The notes: generated from the sequence alone by a model not told the origin. A stretch of DNA of 35,636 nucleotides from Pseudomonadota bacterium (GCA_021821045.1 JAKACW010000046.1:1-35636); one strand, 5' to 3'; shown: positions 28,114-35,636, counted from the stretch's first letter. Program-made: numbers and translations.

Positions 28114-28833
28114 CTATTTGTCCAGCTCCGGATAGCGCCGAAAGATGCCGTCCTCGTTAAACGGGATGCGCCTCTCCGACGCCAAATAGGCGGCGATATT
28201 TGCGCGCTGGGCGATACGATCGTGCAGCGCGACCAATCGCGGCGTCTTTGATTCATGTCGCGCGGCCAGGTTGGGAAATCCATAGCGCATGCCCGCAACG
28301 ATTTGAAAAAGCGACAAGTCGACATACGAAAAGCGCCGCCCCAGAACATAATCGCCGCCGCTACGCTGCAACAGACGCTCGAAATAGAGCAAAAATTGCG
28401 GCGCGCGCTGCGCCGTGAACCAAGCCGCCCGCCGCAGCGCTTCGGGTTTTTGATCGTGATAGTAAAGACCGCTGCCCACGGGGTGGTGGGTATCGTGAAC
28501 TTCGACGACGAAATCCGCGATCGTCAACTGCAACTGATGGGCCCAAAGTCGGGTGGCCTCCGCTTTGGGCACCAATCCCAGTCGCGGCCCGAGATACTGC
28601 AGAATATTCGCCGTCTGCGCGATCACCAATTTTCCAGCGCGCAAAAAGGGCGGTGCGAACGGCGGACGATCGAACTTCGGATCGTTCCAAACCTTCATCA
28701 TCGCCGCTTCCCCCATGCCCCGACCGCGCTCACGTGCGACATCGGTGTAGTCCGCGGCCGCCTCTTCCAGCGCCAGGCGGATAAACTCGCCACGTCCTTG
28801 AATCGTCGGCCAGTAGAACAATTCGTAGCGCAT
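28114..28833 (-). CDS. Glutathione S-transferase
   Basis: A 239-residue cytosolic GST. The thioredoxin-fold N-terminal domain has YELFYWPTIQGRGEFIRLAL with the likely catalytic Tyr, and the gamma-Glu-binding segment LVIAQTANILQYL. The helical C-terminal domain has VLGRRFSYVDLSLFQIVAG, with the N-capping Ser/Asp motif. The arrangement is like sigma/mu-type GSTs. A Shine-Dalgarno (GGGAG) lies about 10 nt before the ATG. It reads toward egtB with a 120-bp gap, so it may share a transcript or only orientation. The substrate cannot be read from sequence. Confidence 0.9.
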   Translation of the reverse strand: MRYELFYWPTIQGRGEFIRLALEEAAADYTDVARERGRGMGEAAMMKVWNDPKFDRPPFAPPFLRAGKLVIAQTANILQYLGPRLGLVPKAEATRLWAHQLQLTIADFVVEVHDTHHPVGSGLYYHDQKPEALRRAAWFTAQRAPQFLLYFERLLQRSGGDYVLGRRFSYVDLSLFQIVAGMRYGFPNLAARHESKTPRLVALHDRIAQRANIAAYLASERRIPFNEDGIFRRYPELDK

Positions 28834-28963
28834 GGGTACTTTCTCCCTCGCAGGTACCGATTAATTGTAGTCCATCTCCCGATGGCCGTTCTGGCGACAA
28901 CAGCAGGCAGCACATGCGGTAAGATTGAGTCTCACGACGGTCATCGATATTGAGGAGCGACCC

Positions 28964-29152
28964 ATGTCCGAACACCCCAAACCAACCGAACCCGATCATG
29001 TCGCGTGCGACGTCTGCATGACGGAAATCCCCCGGTCCGTCGCGACCAATTTCGAGGCGGACGACTACACGCTCCATTTTTGTGGCCTGACCTGTTACGA
29101 GAAATGGCAGAAAACGCGTTCCTCGGGGGATTCCTCCGCTGCCAAGGATTGA
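28964..29152 (+). CDS. DUF3330-type zinc-ribbon-like small protein
   Basis: A 62-residue protein from the ATG at 28964, preceded by GAGGAG. It contains CDVCMTEIPRS and HFCGLTCYEKW, two CXXC-like pairs that would bind one zinc ion, the pattern of DUF3330 proteins. Such proteins occur in accessory and metal-resistance regions, but here it stands alone, divergent from the GST gene. The function is unknown. An in-frame ATG at 28925 is less likely since it lacks a binding site. Confidence 0.75.
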   Translation: MSEHPKPTEPDHVACDVCMTEIPRSVATNFEADDYTLHFCGLTCYEKWQKTRSSGDSSAAKD

Positions 29153-29274
29153 CCGGAACCATCTGAATGGCAGCGTGAATTTGTCACACCCCAGTGGCGC
29201 AGTGCGGCACACCGCCGGTAGTGGCGACGCCGTAGACTAAGGCCCTATACAAAACGCATCAAGGAAATCATCAA

Positions 29275-30258
29275 ATGCGCAAACAGGACAATTCAGCGTT
29301 CCGCACTTGCGTCGCCCTGATCCTCGCGGCGGCCTCGCCCACGACGTTCGCGCAACATATCCAATCGCCGTCGATCCGGCTGGCGCCGAATGTCCTGTAC
29401 ACGACCACCTATCAGAATCCGGGCGCGCCCGACCAACTCCTTTTGGATGCGCCGGACGCGACAAGCGACAGTATTACCGTGAAAATCTCGGTGAGAAACA
29501 ACACCGTGTTTTTGCAGAGACCCGGAGACGCGATCGGCGCGCCCGCCTCGTTGGCGCCTTTCCGGCCATTGCGCGGCACGGATGCCGAACCGCTGCAACT
29601 CAATGTGAACACCCTTCCCTTCGAATTATTCGTGGATAGCCCGCCGGTCGCTTTGGCTGAGTGTCTCGTCGACTTCAATGATGAGGGCGCACTGACGCTG
29701 AGCGAACCGTCGCTGTGGTTCGATCGGATTTATCTGCCGTGGTTTCAGTCCTGCGACGGCGCCGGTTATGTGGATATGCGGCCCCTGGTCATGGAACATT
29801 TTCACCTCGGCTATGCCAATCCCGATGTCGTTCCCTGCTTCAGCAACGATCAAGCCTATCCCAGCATCATGCACGAGGACGGCTCGTGCGACTACGTCGA
29901 CGTTCCCACCGAGCCGCGCACCCATCTGACGACTCACACGCCTGCCGAGTACATTTGGATTCGCGTTTATGGCAATAACAGTCAATGGAAGAACTTCGCC
30001 CTGAATCAAATTCACATCAAAGGCAGCAACTCCGTTCGACTTTGTTACCGCAAGGATGAAGAGGTCGATCTGGGTTGGCTCACCAGCGGAAAGCAGTCGG
30101 GCACGGTGCCCGGCATCTGGCTGTGTTGGAGTGAACTCAGCCCCGGTGCTTGGGACCTGTCCAACTGGGTGTGGGACGTGACCGACGTGAAAGTCACCGG
30201 TGCCGACGGCGCGCCCGGACCGTTCTCGCTCGATAGTCTGCAATTCGGCGTTCAATAA
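29275..30258 (+). CDS. Secreted protein of unknown function
   Basis: A 327-residue exported protein with a signal peptide (FRTCVALILAAASPTTFAQ, cleavage near residue 26). The mature part is beta-rich with many aromatic residues and six or so cysteines (AECLVDF, FQSCDGAGY, PCFSNDQ, GSCDYVD, RLCYRKD, WLCWSEL) that could form disulfides in the periplasm or outside. Repeated Trp-rich stretches (WDLSNWVWDV) and DVKVTGADGAPGPFSLD near the end suggest a jelly-roll-like fold. I recognise no family and no catalytic motif. A hairpin (30265-30281) follows the stop. It appears to be a single-gene unit. Confidence 0.8.
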   Translation: MRKQDNSAFRTCVALILAAASPTTFAQHIQSPSIRLAPNVLYTTTYQNPGAPDQLLLDAPDATSDSITVKISVRNNTVFLQRPGDAIGAPASLAPFRPLRGTDAEPLQLNVNTLPFELFVDSPPVALAECLVDFNDEGALTLSEPSLWFDRIYLPWFQSCDGAGYVDMRPLVMEHFHLGYANPDVVPCFSNDQAYPSIMHEDGSCDYVDVPTEPRTHLTTHTPAEYIWIRVYGNNSQWKNFALNQIHIKGSNSVRLCYRKDEEVDLGWLTSGKQSGTVPGIWLCWSELSPGAWDLSNWVWDVTDVKVTGADGAPGPFSLDSLQFGVQ

Positions 30259-30264
30259 AAACGA

Positions 30265-30281
30265 GGCCGCGTAATGCGGCC
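30265..30281. terminator. Bidirectional hairpin terminator
   Basis: A perfect 6-bp inverted repeat (GGCCGC / GCGGCC, loop GTAAT) lies 6 bp after the secreted-protein gene. Read on the minus strand it is followed by TCGTTTTTATTG, so it is a better intrinsic terminator for the minus-strand Gly/Met peptide gene, whose stop is about 105 bp away. Confidence 0.55.
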
Positions 30282-30385
30282 AAGTTTGCTTCGGTTTCCC
30301 CGGTTGGCGAAAGCCTCGGGGGATTCGGAGCGAGTTTCGCGTCGAGCTAGTTTTGTTTTTTTGTTACCACAACAAGCCGGGCAGC

Positions 30386-30475
30386 CTACATGCCGCCGCC
30401 CATGCCACCGCCGCCGCCCATGCCGCCGCCGCCCATGCCGCCGCCGCCCATGCCGCCTCTCATTCCTCCGCCCAT
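30386..30475 (-). CDS. 29-residue Gly/Met-rich peptide
   Basis: A short gene of 29 codons plus TAG, made almost only of Gly and Met: MGGGMRGGMGGGGMGGGG and onward, with one Arg and regularly spaced methionines. GGAG lies 7 nt before the ATG at 30475, and a hairpin with a T-run lies downstream on the same strand, so it has the parts of a transcription unit. The regular Met spacing could bind Cu(I) or other soft metals, which is inference. It is divergent from cpxRA across a CpxR box. The region may also be read as a low-complexity His/Ala frame on the other strand, which I reject. Confidence 0.5.
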   Translation of the reverse strand: MGGGMRGGMGGGGMGGGGMGGGGGMGGGM

Positions 30476-30599
30476 AGCATTTCTCCTTCGATGATTGATT
30501 GGAAAGACCCAGAACCGCCGCCGACTCAGTTTCACCGTACGGCGTCTCCGGCACGTGAAAAACTCTACCGGGATCAACGCAAAGTAACTTCAAGACGAC

Positions 30600-30614
30600 G
30601 TAAAGTTATGTAAA
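30600..30614. promoter_or_regulatory. CpxR box GTAAA-N5-GTAAA
   Basis: GTAAA at 30600-30604 and 30610-30614 is an exact match to the Escherichia coli CpxR consensus GTAAA-N5-GTAAA. It lies 102 bp before the cpxR start and 125 bp before the start of the divergent Gly/Met peptide gene. It suggests autoregulation of cpxRA and possible Cpx control of the small gene. Confidence 0.7.
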
Positions 30615-30715
30615 GGAAGAGCTTAGGGAAATTGCGTACTCGAGTCGTGCCGGGGGGATATGGCAGACTGCGGCGTGTATTTCCACGGTTTGCGCGAGCA
30701 AGCAGGACCAAGGCT

Positions 30716-31405
30716 ATGAATCATAAGTTGCTGTTGATCGACGATGACAGAGCCCTCTGCGGTATGCTGCAAAACTACCTGTCGCAAGAGTCCTTCGACA
30801 CCGATGCCGTCTATGACGGCGAATCCGCCATCGAAACCGTGTTCGGCAACGCATACGATCTTCTCATCCTGGACATCATGCTGCCGGGGCAATCCGGTTT
30901 CGATGTATTGAAGACCGTGCGCGAGAAATCATCCGTGCCGGTATTGATGCTTACCGCCCGCGGCGAGGACGTGGATTCGGTGATCGGTCTCGAACTGGGC
31001 GCCGACGACTACCTCGCCAAGCCATGTAACCCGCGCGTGCTCGTCGCCCACATCCGCGCCATCTTACGGCGCAGCCAACCCGACGCTTTCACCCACGGCG
31101 CCGACGAGCCGTTGAGTGTCGGGGATATCGAACTCCACCCGCAATCCCGCACGGTGCTGCGCGAGCAACAACCGATCGGCCTCACCTCCACCGAATTCAC
31201 CATTCTTGAAACCCTCATGCGCAACGCCGGCAACGTGGTCAACAAACACGATCTGTCGCAAATCGCATTAGGCCGCAAGCTTGCCCATTTCGATCGCAGC
31301 CTGGATGTGCATATCAGCAACGTGCGCAAGAAACTCGGCTTCGTCGCCGAAGAACACAATCGCATTAAGACGGTGCGCAACGTCGGCTATCTTTTCAGCA
31401 AATAA
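30716..31405 (+). CDS. cpxR: OmpR-family response regulator, CpxR-like
   Basis: A 229-residue response regulator from the ATG at 30716; the upstream in-frame stretch is not regulator-like. The receiver has the acidic pair in LLLIDDDRAL, the phospho-acceptor Asp53 in LLILDIMLPG, MLTARG and the Lys in DYLAKPCNPRVLVAHIRAIL, which closely follows CpxR. The winged-helix output domain ends DRSLDVHISNVRKKLG and RIKTVRNVGYLFSK. It controls envelope-stress genes when phosphorylated by the kinase gene 12 bp downstream. The perfect CpxR box upstream supports the identity. Confidence 0.92.
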   Translation: MNHKLLLIDDDRALCGMLQNYLSQESFDTDAVYDGESAIETVFGNAYDLLILDIMLPGQSGFDVLKTVREKSSVPVLMLTARGEDVDSVIGLELGADDYLAKPCNPRVLVAHIRAILRRSQPDAFTHGADEPLSVGDIELHPQSRTVLREQQPIGLTSTEFTILETLMRNAGNVVNKHDLSQIALGRKLAHFDRSLDVHISNVRKKLGFVAEEHNRIKTVRNVGYLFSK

Positions 31406-31417
31406 TCGGGCAGCCTC

Positions 31418-32812
31418 ATGTACTCGTTTTTTTGGAGAATATTTCTCACCTTCTGGCTGACCATCCTCATCGTCGAGTTGTTCACCGCTTGGTTTGCCGT
31501 GCGTCTGAGCGAAAGTGAAATCCACCCGATTCTGGAGAAGCAAAACCAAATATTCGTCGCCGATTCAAATCGCGCCGTGGCGGTGCTCGAAGCCGAAGGC
31601 CTGCGCGGATTGCGCGAGTGGCTGCAACGAGCGAGCAATCTGCAGGCCATCGACGAGATTTTCGTCGTCAACCAACGCCGCGAGGAGATTAACCACAAGC
31701 CCCTTCCCGACAACATCACCGACATACTGGGTGATACCCACGCCGACCCGCCGCTGCCAGACTACAAGCCCATCAAGTACATTCTGACATCCAAGGCCAC
31801 GGCGCCGGACACCGAGGAGTATTTGGTCATCACCACGTTTCGCGACCCGCACCGGGCCAGTTACCTCTTCGCGCCGCAACGGGTTGCCTTCGGCGTCATC
31901 GTCAGCGGTCTGATTTGTTTCCTGTTGGCGCGTTATTTCACCTCGCCCTTGAACAAGCTGCGCCGCTCGACGCAAACCCTGATGACCGGTGAATTCAATA
32001 CCTCCAGTATCCAGAATCTGCGTCACCGCCACGACGAGTTCGGCGCACTGGCCGTGGATTTTGAAAAGATGGCGGCGCGCTTGAGCGATCTGTTAACCGC
32101 CAAGCGCCAGCTTCTGCGGGATATTTCCCATGAGTTACGCTCCCCGCTGGCCCGCATCCGGGTCGCGCTGGGCCTGGTGCGGAAAAAACACCACGCCGAT
32201 GACAGTGACGAACTTGACCGCATCGAGCGGGAAATCGAACGCCTGGAATCGCTGATCAGCGAGCTGATGATGTTCGTGCGAATCCGCTCGAGCAACACGG
32301 CCGAGTCCATGACGAACGTGGATATCCGCGAACTGCTCGATCATATCGTCGAGGATGCCCAATATGAGAAGCAGCAGGATCGAAGCAAAAACACCATCAA
32401 GCTCCACTGCCCTCCCGGCATCGAAGTCTGGGCCGACGCCCATCTGCTGCATCGCGCGATCGAGAACATCGTCCGCAACGCCTGTTACTACTCTCCCGAG
32501 CAATCCGTGATTCACATTCGCTGCGAGCAGGGAACCGATGACGTTCGCATTGTCGTTGAAGATTTCGGCCCCGGCGTGCCGGACGACATGCTGGAGCCCA
32601 TCTTTCAGCCCTTCGTGCGCGTGTCGTCGGCGCGGGAAGAGGACACCGGCGGCAGCGGCATCGGCCTGGCCATCGCCAAACAGGTCATCGACGTCCACGG
32701 CGGCACCCTCACCGCGCAAAACAAAAAAGAAGGCAGCGGGCTGATCGTCACCCTATCGCTGCCGGTGCGGCGGCGCGCACGCGGGGCGAATTCTTCCTCA
32801 CAGGCCGCATGA
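31418..32812 (+). CDS. cpxA: CpxA-like envelope-stress sensor kinase
   Basis: A 464-residue inner-membrane histidine kinase with TM1 at about residues 5-27, a periplasmic domain 28-150, TM2 about 151-172, HAMP, and HisKA with His238 in RDISHELRSPLARIRVALGL. The HATPase boxes are ENIVRNACYYS, EDFGPGVPDD and GGSGIGLAIAKQVI. CpxA senses misfolded envelope proteins and phosphorylates CpxR. The gene follows cpxR by 12 bp. A 210-bp gap after it holds nothing recognisable. Confidence 0.92.
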   Translation: MYSFFWRIFLTFWLTILIVELFTAWFAVRLSESEIHPILEKQNQIFVADSNRAVAVLEAEGLRGLREWLQRASNLQAIDEIFVVNQRREEINHKPLPDNITDILGDTHADPPLPDYKPIKYILTSKATAPDTEEYLVITTFRDPHRASYLFAPQRVAFGVIVSGLICFLLARYFTSPLNKLRRSTQTLMTGEFNTSSIQNLRHRHDEFGALAVDFEKMAARLSDLLTAKRQLLRDISHELRSPLARIRVALGLVRKKHHADDSDELDRIEREIERLESLISELMMFVRIRSSNTAESMTNVDIRELLDHIVEDAQYEKQQDRSKNTIKLHCPPGIEVWADAHLLHRAIENIVRNACYYSPEQSVIHIRCEQGTDDVRIVVEDFGPGVPDDMLEPIFQPFVRVSSAREEDTGGSGIGLAIAKQVIDVHGGTLTAQNKKEGSGLIVTLSLPVRRRARGANSSSQAA

Positions 32813-33022
32813 TCTGAGGTCCGTGCTTGCACCCACGGTGGCAACGTCGGCACTGGTCGTGGAAACGAAACATAGCGCTTTTTCAAAGCTCACCTCACTC
32901 GAACATTTTGAGCAGGCCGCGGCGACGTTCGTCGCGGGCGACGCAACTTTCAGCGCAATGAGTCTGATAAAATTGACCACGTGACGGAAGCAACCACAAC
33001 AACAGCGAGAGGTTGAAGAAAA

Positions 33023-33682
33023 ATGATCGACTTAAAGGGATTACTCAGTCAGGTTAACCAGCAAATGAACAAGAACCCGGGCCTAGGTGGCGGCCTCGCC
33101 GGTGGACTCGCGGGCGGATTGATCGCGGGACTTCTGGGCAGCAAGGGCGGCCGCAACATCGCCGGCAATGCGCTCACCTACGGCGGATTGGCGGCGCTCG
33201 GTGGTCTCGCCTACAAAGCGTGGCAAAACTATCAGCAGGGCATTCGACCCTCGGCAGCCGATGCGACGATCACGCCCCCCGCGCCTGAAACCGGATTTCT
33301 GCCGGCGGCCGACGACGCCGCGGCCCAACGCGACCTTGGCTTGCTGTTACTGCGCGCGATGATCTCGGCGGCGAAAGCGGATGGACAAATCGACACCGCC
33401 GAGAACCAGAGAATTTTCGACGAGATCAATCGTCTCACCCTGTCGCCGCAAGATAAAGGGCGCTTGCTGGAGGAGTACTCCCGGCCCAGTAGCGTCGATG
33501 CCGTTGTTGCCAGCGTCGCCACCCCCCAACAGGCGTCGGAAGTTTACGCCGCCTCCGCGTTGATTATCGGCGATGCAACGCCGACCGAGCAGCGTTATCT
33601 GGAGGAACTGGGGCAACGGCTGCGACTCGATCCGGCGCTGACCCAGCAATTGCAGTCGTTGGTGGATCAGGCGAGGTCATAA
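33023..33682 (+). CDS. DUF533 / TerB-like protein
   Basis: A 219-residue protein. The N-terminus has a Gly-rich repeat region (GLGGGLAGGLAGGLIAGLLG, residues about 20-45) and TYGGLAALGGLAYKAW, together the DUF533 (YebE-like) opening. The C-terminal part (ISAAKADGQIDTAENQRIF) is a TerB-like helical domain with acidic metal-binding residues. It may be membrane-associated through the Gly-rich segment. The E. coli homologue yebE is a Cpx-induced gene, which is interesting near cpxRA, but I saw no CpxR box directly upstream. A half repeat element follows the stop by about 18 bp. Confidence 0.82.
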   Translation: MIDLKGLLSQVNQQMNKNPGLGGGLAGGLAGGLIAGLLGSKGGRNIAGNALTYGGLAALGGLAYKAWQNYQQGIRPSAADATITPPAPETGFLPAADDAAAQRDLGLLLLRAMISAAKADGQIDTAENQRIFDEINRLTLSPQDKGRLLEEYSRPSSVDAVVASVATPQQASEVYAASALIIGDATPTEQRYLEELGQRLRLDPALTQQLQSLVDQARS

Positions 33683-33699
33683 CCAAGCGAATCTGGCCC

Positions 33700-33728
33700 A
33701 TTCGAATCGCGGAATGATCCGCTCCCAC
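33700..33728. repeat. Palindromic element E0, right half only
   Basis: ATTCGAATCGCGGAATGATC followed by the outer arm CCGCTCCCAC (33719-33728). The sequence matches the right end of element B1 base for base. No left half is present; the DUF533 gene ends 18 bp upstream. Confidence 0.85.
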
Positions 33729-33748
33729 AGGGAACTGGCCCGGCATTT

Positions 33749-33878
33749 GTGGGAGCGGTTTCGATGCACATGGATGTGCGAATGTCGCGGGAGGGCAGGA
33801 TGCCCGCAGCGACCACCGCGATTCTTCGATTGACTCACCGCTGCTGTCCAACGCCATCGCGGAATGATCCGCTCCCAC
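33749..33878. repeat. Palindromic element E1 (130 bp, expanded form)
   Basis: Complete copy with outer arms 33749-33758 and 33869-33878. After GTGGGAGCGGTTTC it carries the extra module: GATGCACATGGATGTGC (33763-33779) and GTCGC (33784) to GCGAC (33809) enclosing a GGGC-AGGAT-GCCC hairpin. It lacks the 19-bp insertion seen in C1. It sits between the convergent DUF533 and tsdBA genes. Confidence 0.88.
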
Positions 33879-33892
33879 ACTTGCTCCCACGA

Positions 33893-35446
33893 CTAGTGTG
33901 CGGTCGCCGGCGACAACCCCTGCGTTTGCGCCGGCGCCGGAGCGGCCTTGGCTTTCGCCTTTTTCTCCAGCAGCGCCGCGAGTTCTTCGGGCGTGCGCCC
34001 GTATAAACAGTTCTCGTCGTGTTCCTTGTCCCGCGTCTTCTCGATGCTGCCTTCAAAACGCGGATCCGCGCCGCGCTCATTGCTATTCATAAATAAGGCC
34101 ACGTCCCACGCTTCCTGATCGGTCAGCGTGCCGCCGCGGCCATACGGCATATTCATCTTGATAAAGCCCGCCGCCGTGTTGATGCGATGCATGCCGGCGC
34201 CCCAGTTGTATGACTTCTCGCCCCACAATGGCGGAAAGGCGTACGCGCCGTTGGCCTGCGTTCCCTCGCCGTTGGCGCCGTGGCAGATCACGCAGTTGTT
34301 TTTATACACTTCCGCGCCGCGCGCAATGTCGGGCGTTTTGGGCGGTTTCGCCACTTCAACGAATCCCTGGCCCGGCAACTTAACCCCCGTCGGCGCGCCG
34401 CTCGCCAGCCAATAGTGATAGGTCACCAGCGCTGTCATTTCTTTGCTGTCCGCCGGGGGTGCCTTGCCGTTCATGCTGTAGAGAAAGCAGCCCTGAATGC
34501 GGGTTTGAATGGTGTCCACCTGTCTTGTTTTCGTGCGATAGGCGGGATACAGCACATAGGCTGCCCACAGCGGTGCGGAGTCCGCTTTGCGCCCATTGTC
34601 GAGATGGCAGTTGGCGCAATTCAGGCCGTTGCCCACATACTGCTTCGCGAAATTCTGCGTGTTGGTGAAAATGCTTTTTCCCATCATGACGGTCTCGCCG
34701 AACTCGTTCTTGGGAATCGCGCTTTCGGGTGGCGGTACGAACTTGGCGGGTTTCGCCGCGGCAGTCTCGCCTTTCGCCGGAACGTTGCTGCGGTAGGCGC
34801 CGCTCTGAGCCGGCTCCGCGCCGGTGAGCGTCGCCAGATACTGCGCCACAGCCTGCATGTCGTCGTCGGTAAGATTTTCCGCCAGGGTTTTCATCAGGCT
34901 CTGCGGATCGTTGCTGCGTGTGCCGCTCTTCCATGCCTTCAATTGACTGACCGTATACGATGCATGCTGTCCGGCGAGCGGCGGAAACGCGGGCGCCACG
35001 CCCACGCCGCCCGGCCCATGACATCTGAAGCAGGGCGCAATCTGTCGATCCCACGCGCCGTTGTTCGCCAGCTCTTCGCCGCGCGCAATGATCGCGGGAT
35101 CGCCCGCGGCGGGTTTTGTTTTCGGACGCGGCAAGCTCTCATAGTATGCTGCGGCGGCTTGCGCATCCTCCGCGGTCATGGCCTGCGCGATCATCGACAT
35201 GAGCGGGTTCTCGCGCGTGCCCGCTTTGAAATCATCGATCTGCTTTACAAAGTAGGCCTGGGGCAATTGCGCGAGCATCGGAATTCCGCTTTGCGGATTG
35301 CCCGCCCCATCTGCGCCGTGGCACCCGACGCACGCCATCGCACCGCCGCTGCCCTGGGTGACAATAGCGGGTGGCGCCGCGATTGCCGCCGCGGTGACGA
35401 TGAACAGCGTGATGATTGCCACTACTAGAGTATTGATAGATCGCAT
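33893..35446 (-). CDS. tsdBA: TsdB-TsdA fusion, tetraheme thiosulfate dehydrogenase
   Basis: A 517-residue periplasmic cytochrome c from the ATG at 35446 (GGGGGG just upstream; a TTG four codons earlier is less likely). The signal peptide ends near residue 24. Four heme sites are present: CVGCH (39-43), CFRCH (139-143), CANCH (277-281) and CVICH (385-389). The first two lie in cytochrome c4-like domains (TsdB-like). The last two form a TsdA-like catalytic unit with Cys320 in QGCFLYSMNG, the likely axial cysteine of the active-site heme, and FIKMNMP near residue 430 for the Lys/Met ligands of the second TsdA heme. The enzyme joins two thiosulfates to tetrathionate or the reverse. A Pro/Lys-rich linker (about 212-245) joins the halves. 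Confidence 0.88.
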   Translation of the reverse strand: MRSINTLVVAIITLFIVTAAAIAAPPAIVTQGSGGAMACVGCHGADGAGNPQSGIPMLAQLPQAYFVKQIDDFKAGTRENPLMSMIAQAMTAEDAQAAAAYYESLPRPKTKPAAGDPAIIARGEELANNGAWDRQIAPCFRCHGPGGVGVAPAFPPLAGQHASYTVSQLKAWKSGTRSNDPQSLMKTLAENLTDDDMQAVAQYLATLTGAEPAQSGAYRSNVPAKGETAAAKPAKFVPPPESAIPKNEFGETVMMGKSIFTNTQNFAKQYVGNGLNCANCHLDNGRKADSAPLWAAYVLYPAYRTKTRQVDTIQTRIQGCFLYSMNGKAPPADSKEMTALVTYHYWLASGAPTGVKLPGQGFVEVAKPPKTPDIARGAEVYKNNCVICHGANGEGTQANGAYAFPPLWGEKSYNWGAGMHRINTAAGFIKMNMPYGRGGTLTDQEAWDVALFMNSNERGADPRFEGSIEKTRDKEHDENCLYGRTPEELAALLEKKAKAKAAPAPAQTQGLSPATAH

Positions 35447-35458
35447 TGAACCCCCCAA

Positions 35459-35636
35459 GCTTGATTAACTCGCCTTCGGTTTGGGTCGCGGTTCCGCACT
35501 CCGCGACGTTTCGGGACGTAGTTTAGCTTGAAATCCCGCGGATTCGTGTCCAGGGGACGTTCTTTGTGGAGTTAGACAAACTGGACAAACGATAGCGCAC
35601 CGGGGCGATCAAGCATGCTCGTCACAGCGCGCGAGG
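35459..35636. other. Upstream region of tsdBA to window edge
   Basis: About 180 bp upstream of tsdBA, where its promoter must lie. I see no gene, palindromic element or clear sigma70 boxes in it. Confidence 0.4.

Noticed and set aside
30353-30613. His/Ala-rich plus-strand frame opposite the Gly/Met peptide
   Set aside because: It is a low-complexity shadow of the GGC-ATG repeats, lacks a ribosome binding site and runs across the CpxR box.
32798-32980. 60-codon minus-strand frame after cpxA
   Set aside because: It overlaps the cpxA 3' end, has no clear ribosome binding site and shows no recognisable features.
33564-33890. Short open frames within the palindromic repeats
   Set aside because: Similar translations (for example WERIIPR) appear wherever the repeat occurs, so they are repeat sequence, not genes.
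34280-35428. 382-codon open frame on the plus strand opposite tsdBA
   Set aside because: It mirrors a strong four-heme cytochrome gene; its translation has no motif and is rich in Arg/His, as expected of an antisense frame in GC-rich DNA.

Overview
The window reads as chromosomal DNA from a GC-rich, probably chemolithoautotrophic proteobacterium. A gammaproteobacterium fits best: there is a CpxRA system with a canonical CpxR box, RhlE, NfeD/slipin and GTGGGAGCGG-type palindromic intergenic repeats. This placement is inference. The metabolic core is a red-type form I RuBisCO operon (cbbL-cbbS-cbbX, 3075-6011) divergent from a CbbR-type LysR regulator. At the right edge is a four-heme cytochrome that looks like a TsdB-TsdA fusion (thiosulfate dehydrogenase / tetrathionate reductase). 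Together they suggest thiosulfate-driven CO2 fixation. No tRNA, rRNA, CRISPR array, transposase or phage gene was seen.

Layout. 1-2978: palindromic repeats, then on the minus strand cbbR, a MetOD1-domain sensor protein and an orphan histidine kinase joined to it by a 4-bp ATGA overlap. 3075-6011: cbbLSX, with a strong hairpin between cbbS and cbbX. 6115-8501: a 31-aa membrane peptide gene, then the nicotinamide salvage genes pncB and pncA with two palindromic elements between them. 8670-9966: two lipoprotein genes (DUF4398; DUF4398-like plus OmpA). 10010-11974: an operon for a BNR-repeat protein, a MoaD/ThiS-like protein and a Nudix hydrolase. 12129-12398: an RRM RNA-binding protein. 12644-15246: a Cfa-family methyltransferase translationally coupled to an FAD oxidoreductase, a candidate route to mid-chain methyl-branched fatty acids. 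15379-16827: an RhlE-type DEAD-box helicase. 17301-18706: a second CbbR-like LysR regulator divergent from a DUF2892 membrane protein. 18949-19131: a short arginine-rich protein. 19361-22559: a secreted Vgb-like propeller, NfeD and slipin, coupled by two ATGA overlaps. 22647-25504: a second DUF2892 protein and a large PAS/HAMP histidine kinase. 25694-28833: egtD, egtB and a glutathione S-transferase. 28964-30258: a DUF3330 protein and an unrecognised secreted protein. 30386-32812: a 29-aa Gly/Met peptide gene divergent from cpxRA across a perfect CpxR box. 33023-33682: a DUF533/TerB-like protein. 33893-35446: tsdBA.

One family of nested inverted repeats recurs at five intergenic sites (about 1-202, 7725-7902, 17032-17284, 22561-22626, 33700-33878), as complete 62, 80, 130 and 150 bp forms and as half-elements. 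The longer forms carry an extra hairpin module inserted at one fixed place. This repeat family, the Cfa/FAD pair, the TsdBA fusion and the Cpx-linked Gly/Met peptide are the most interesting items. All functional assignments come from reading motifs; no database search was run.
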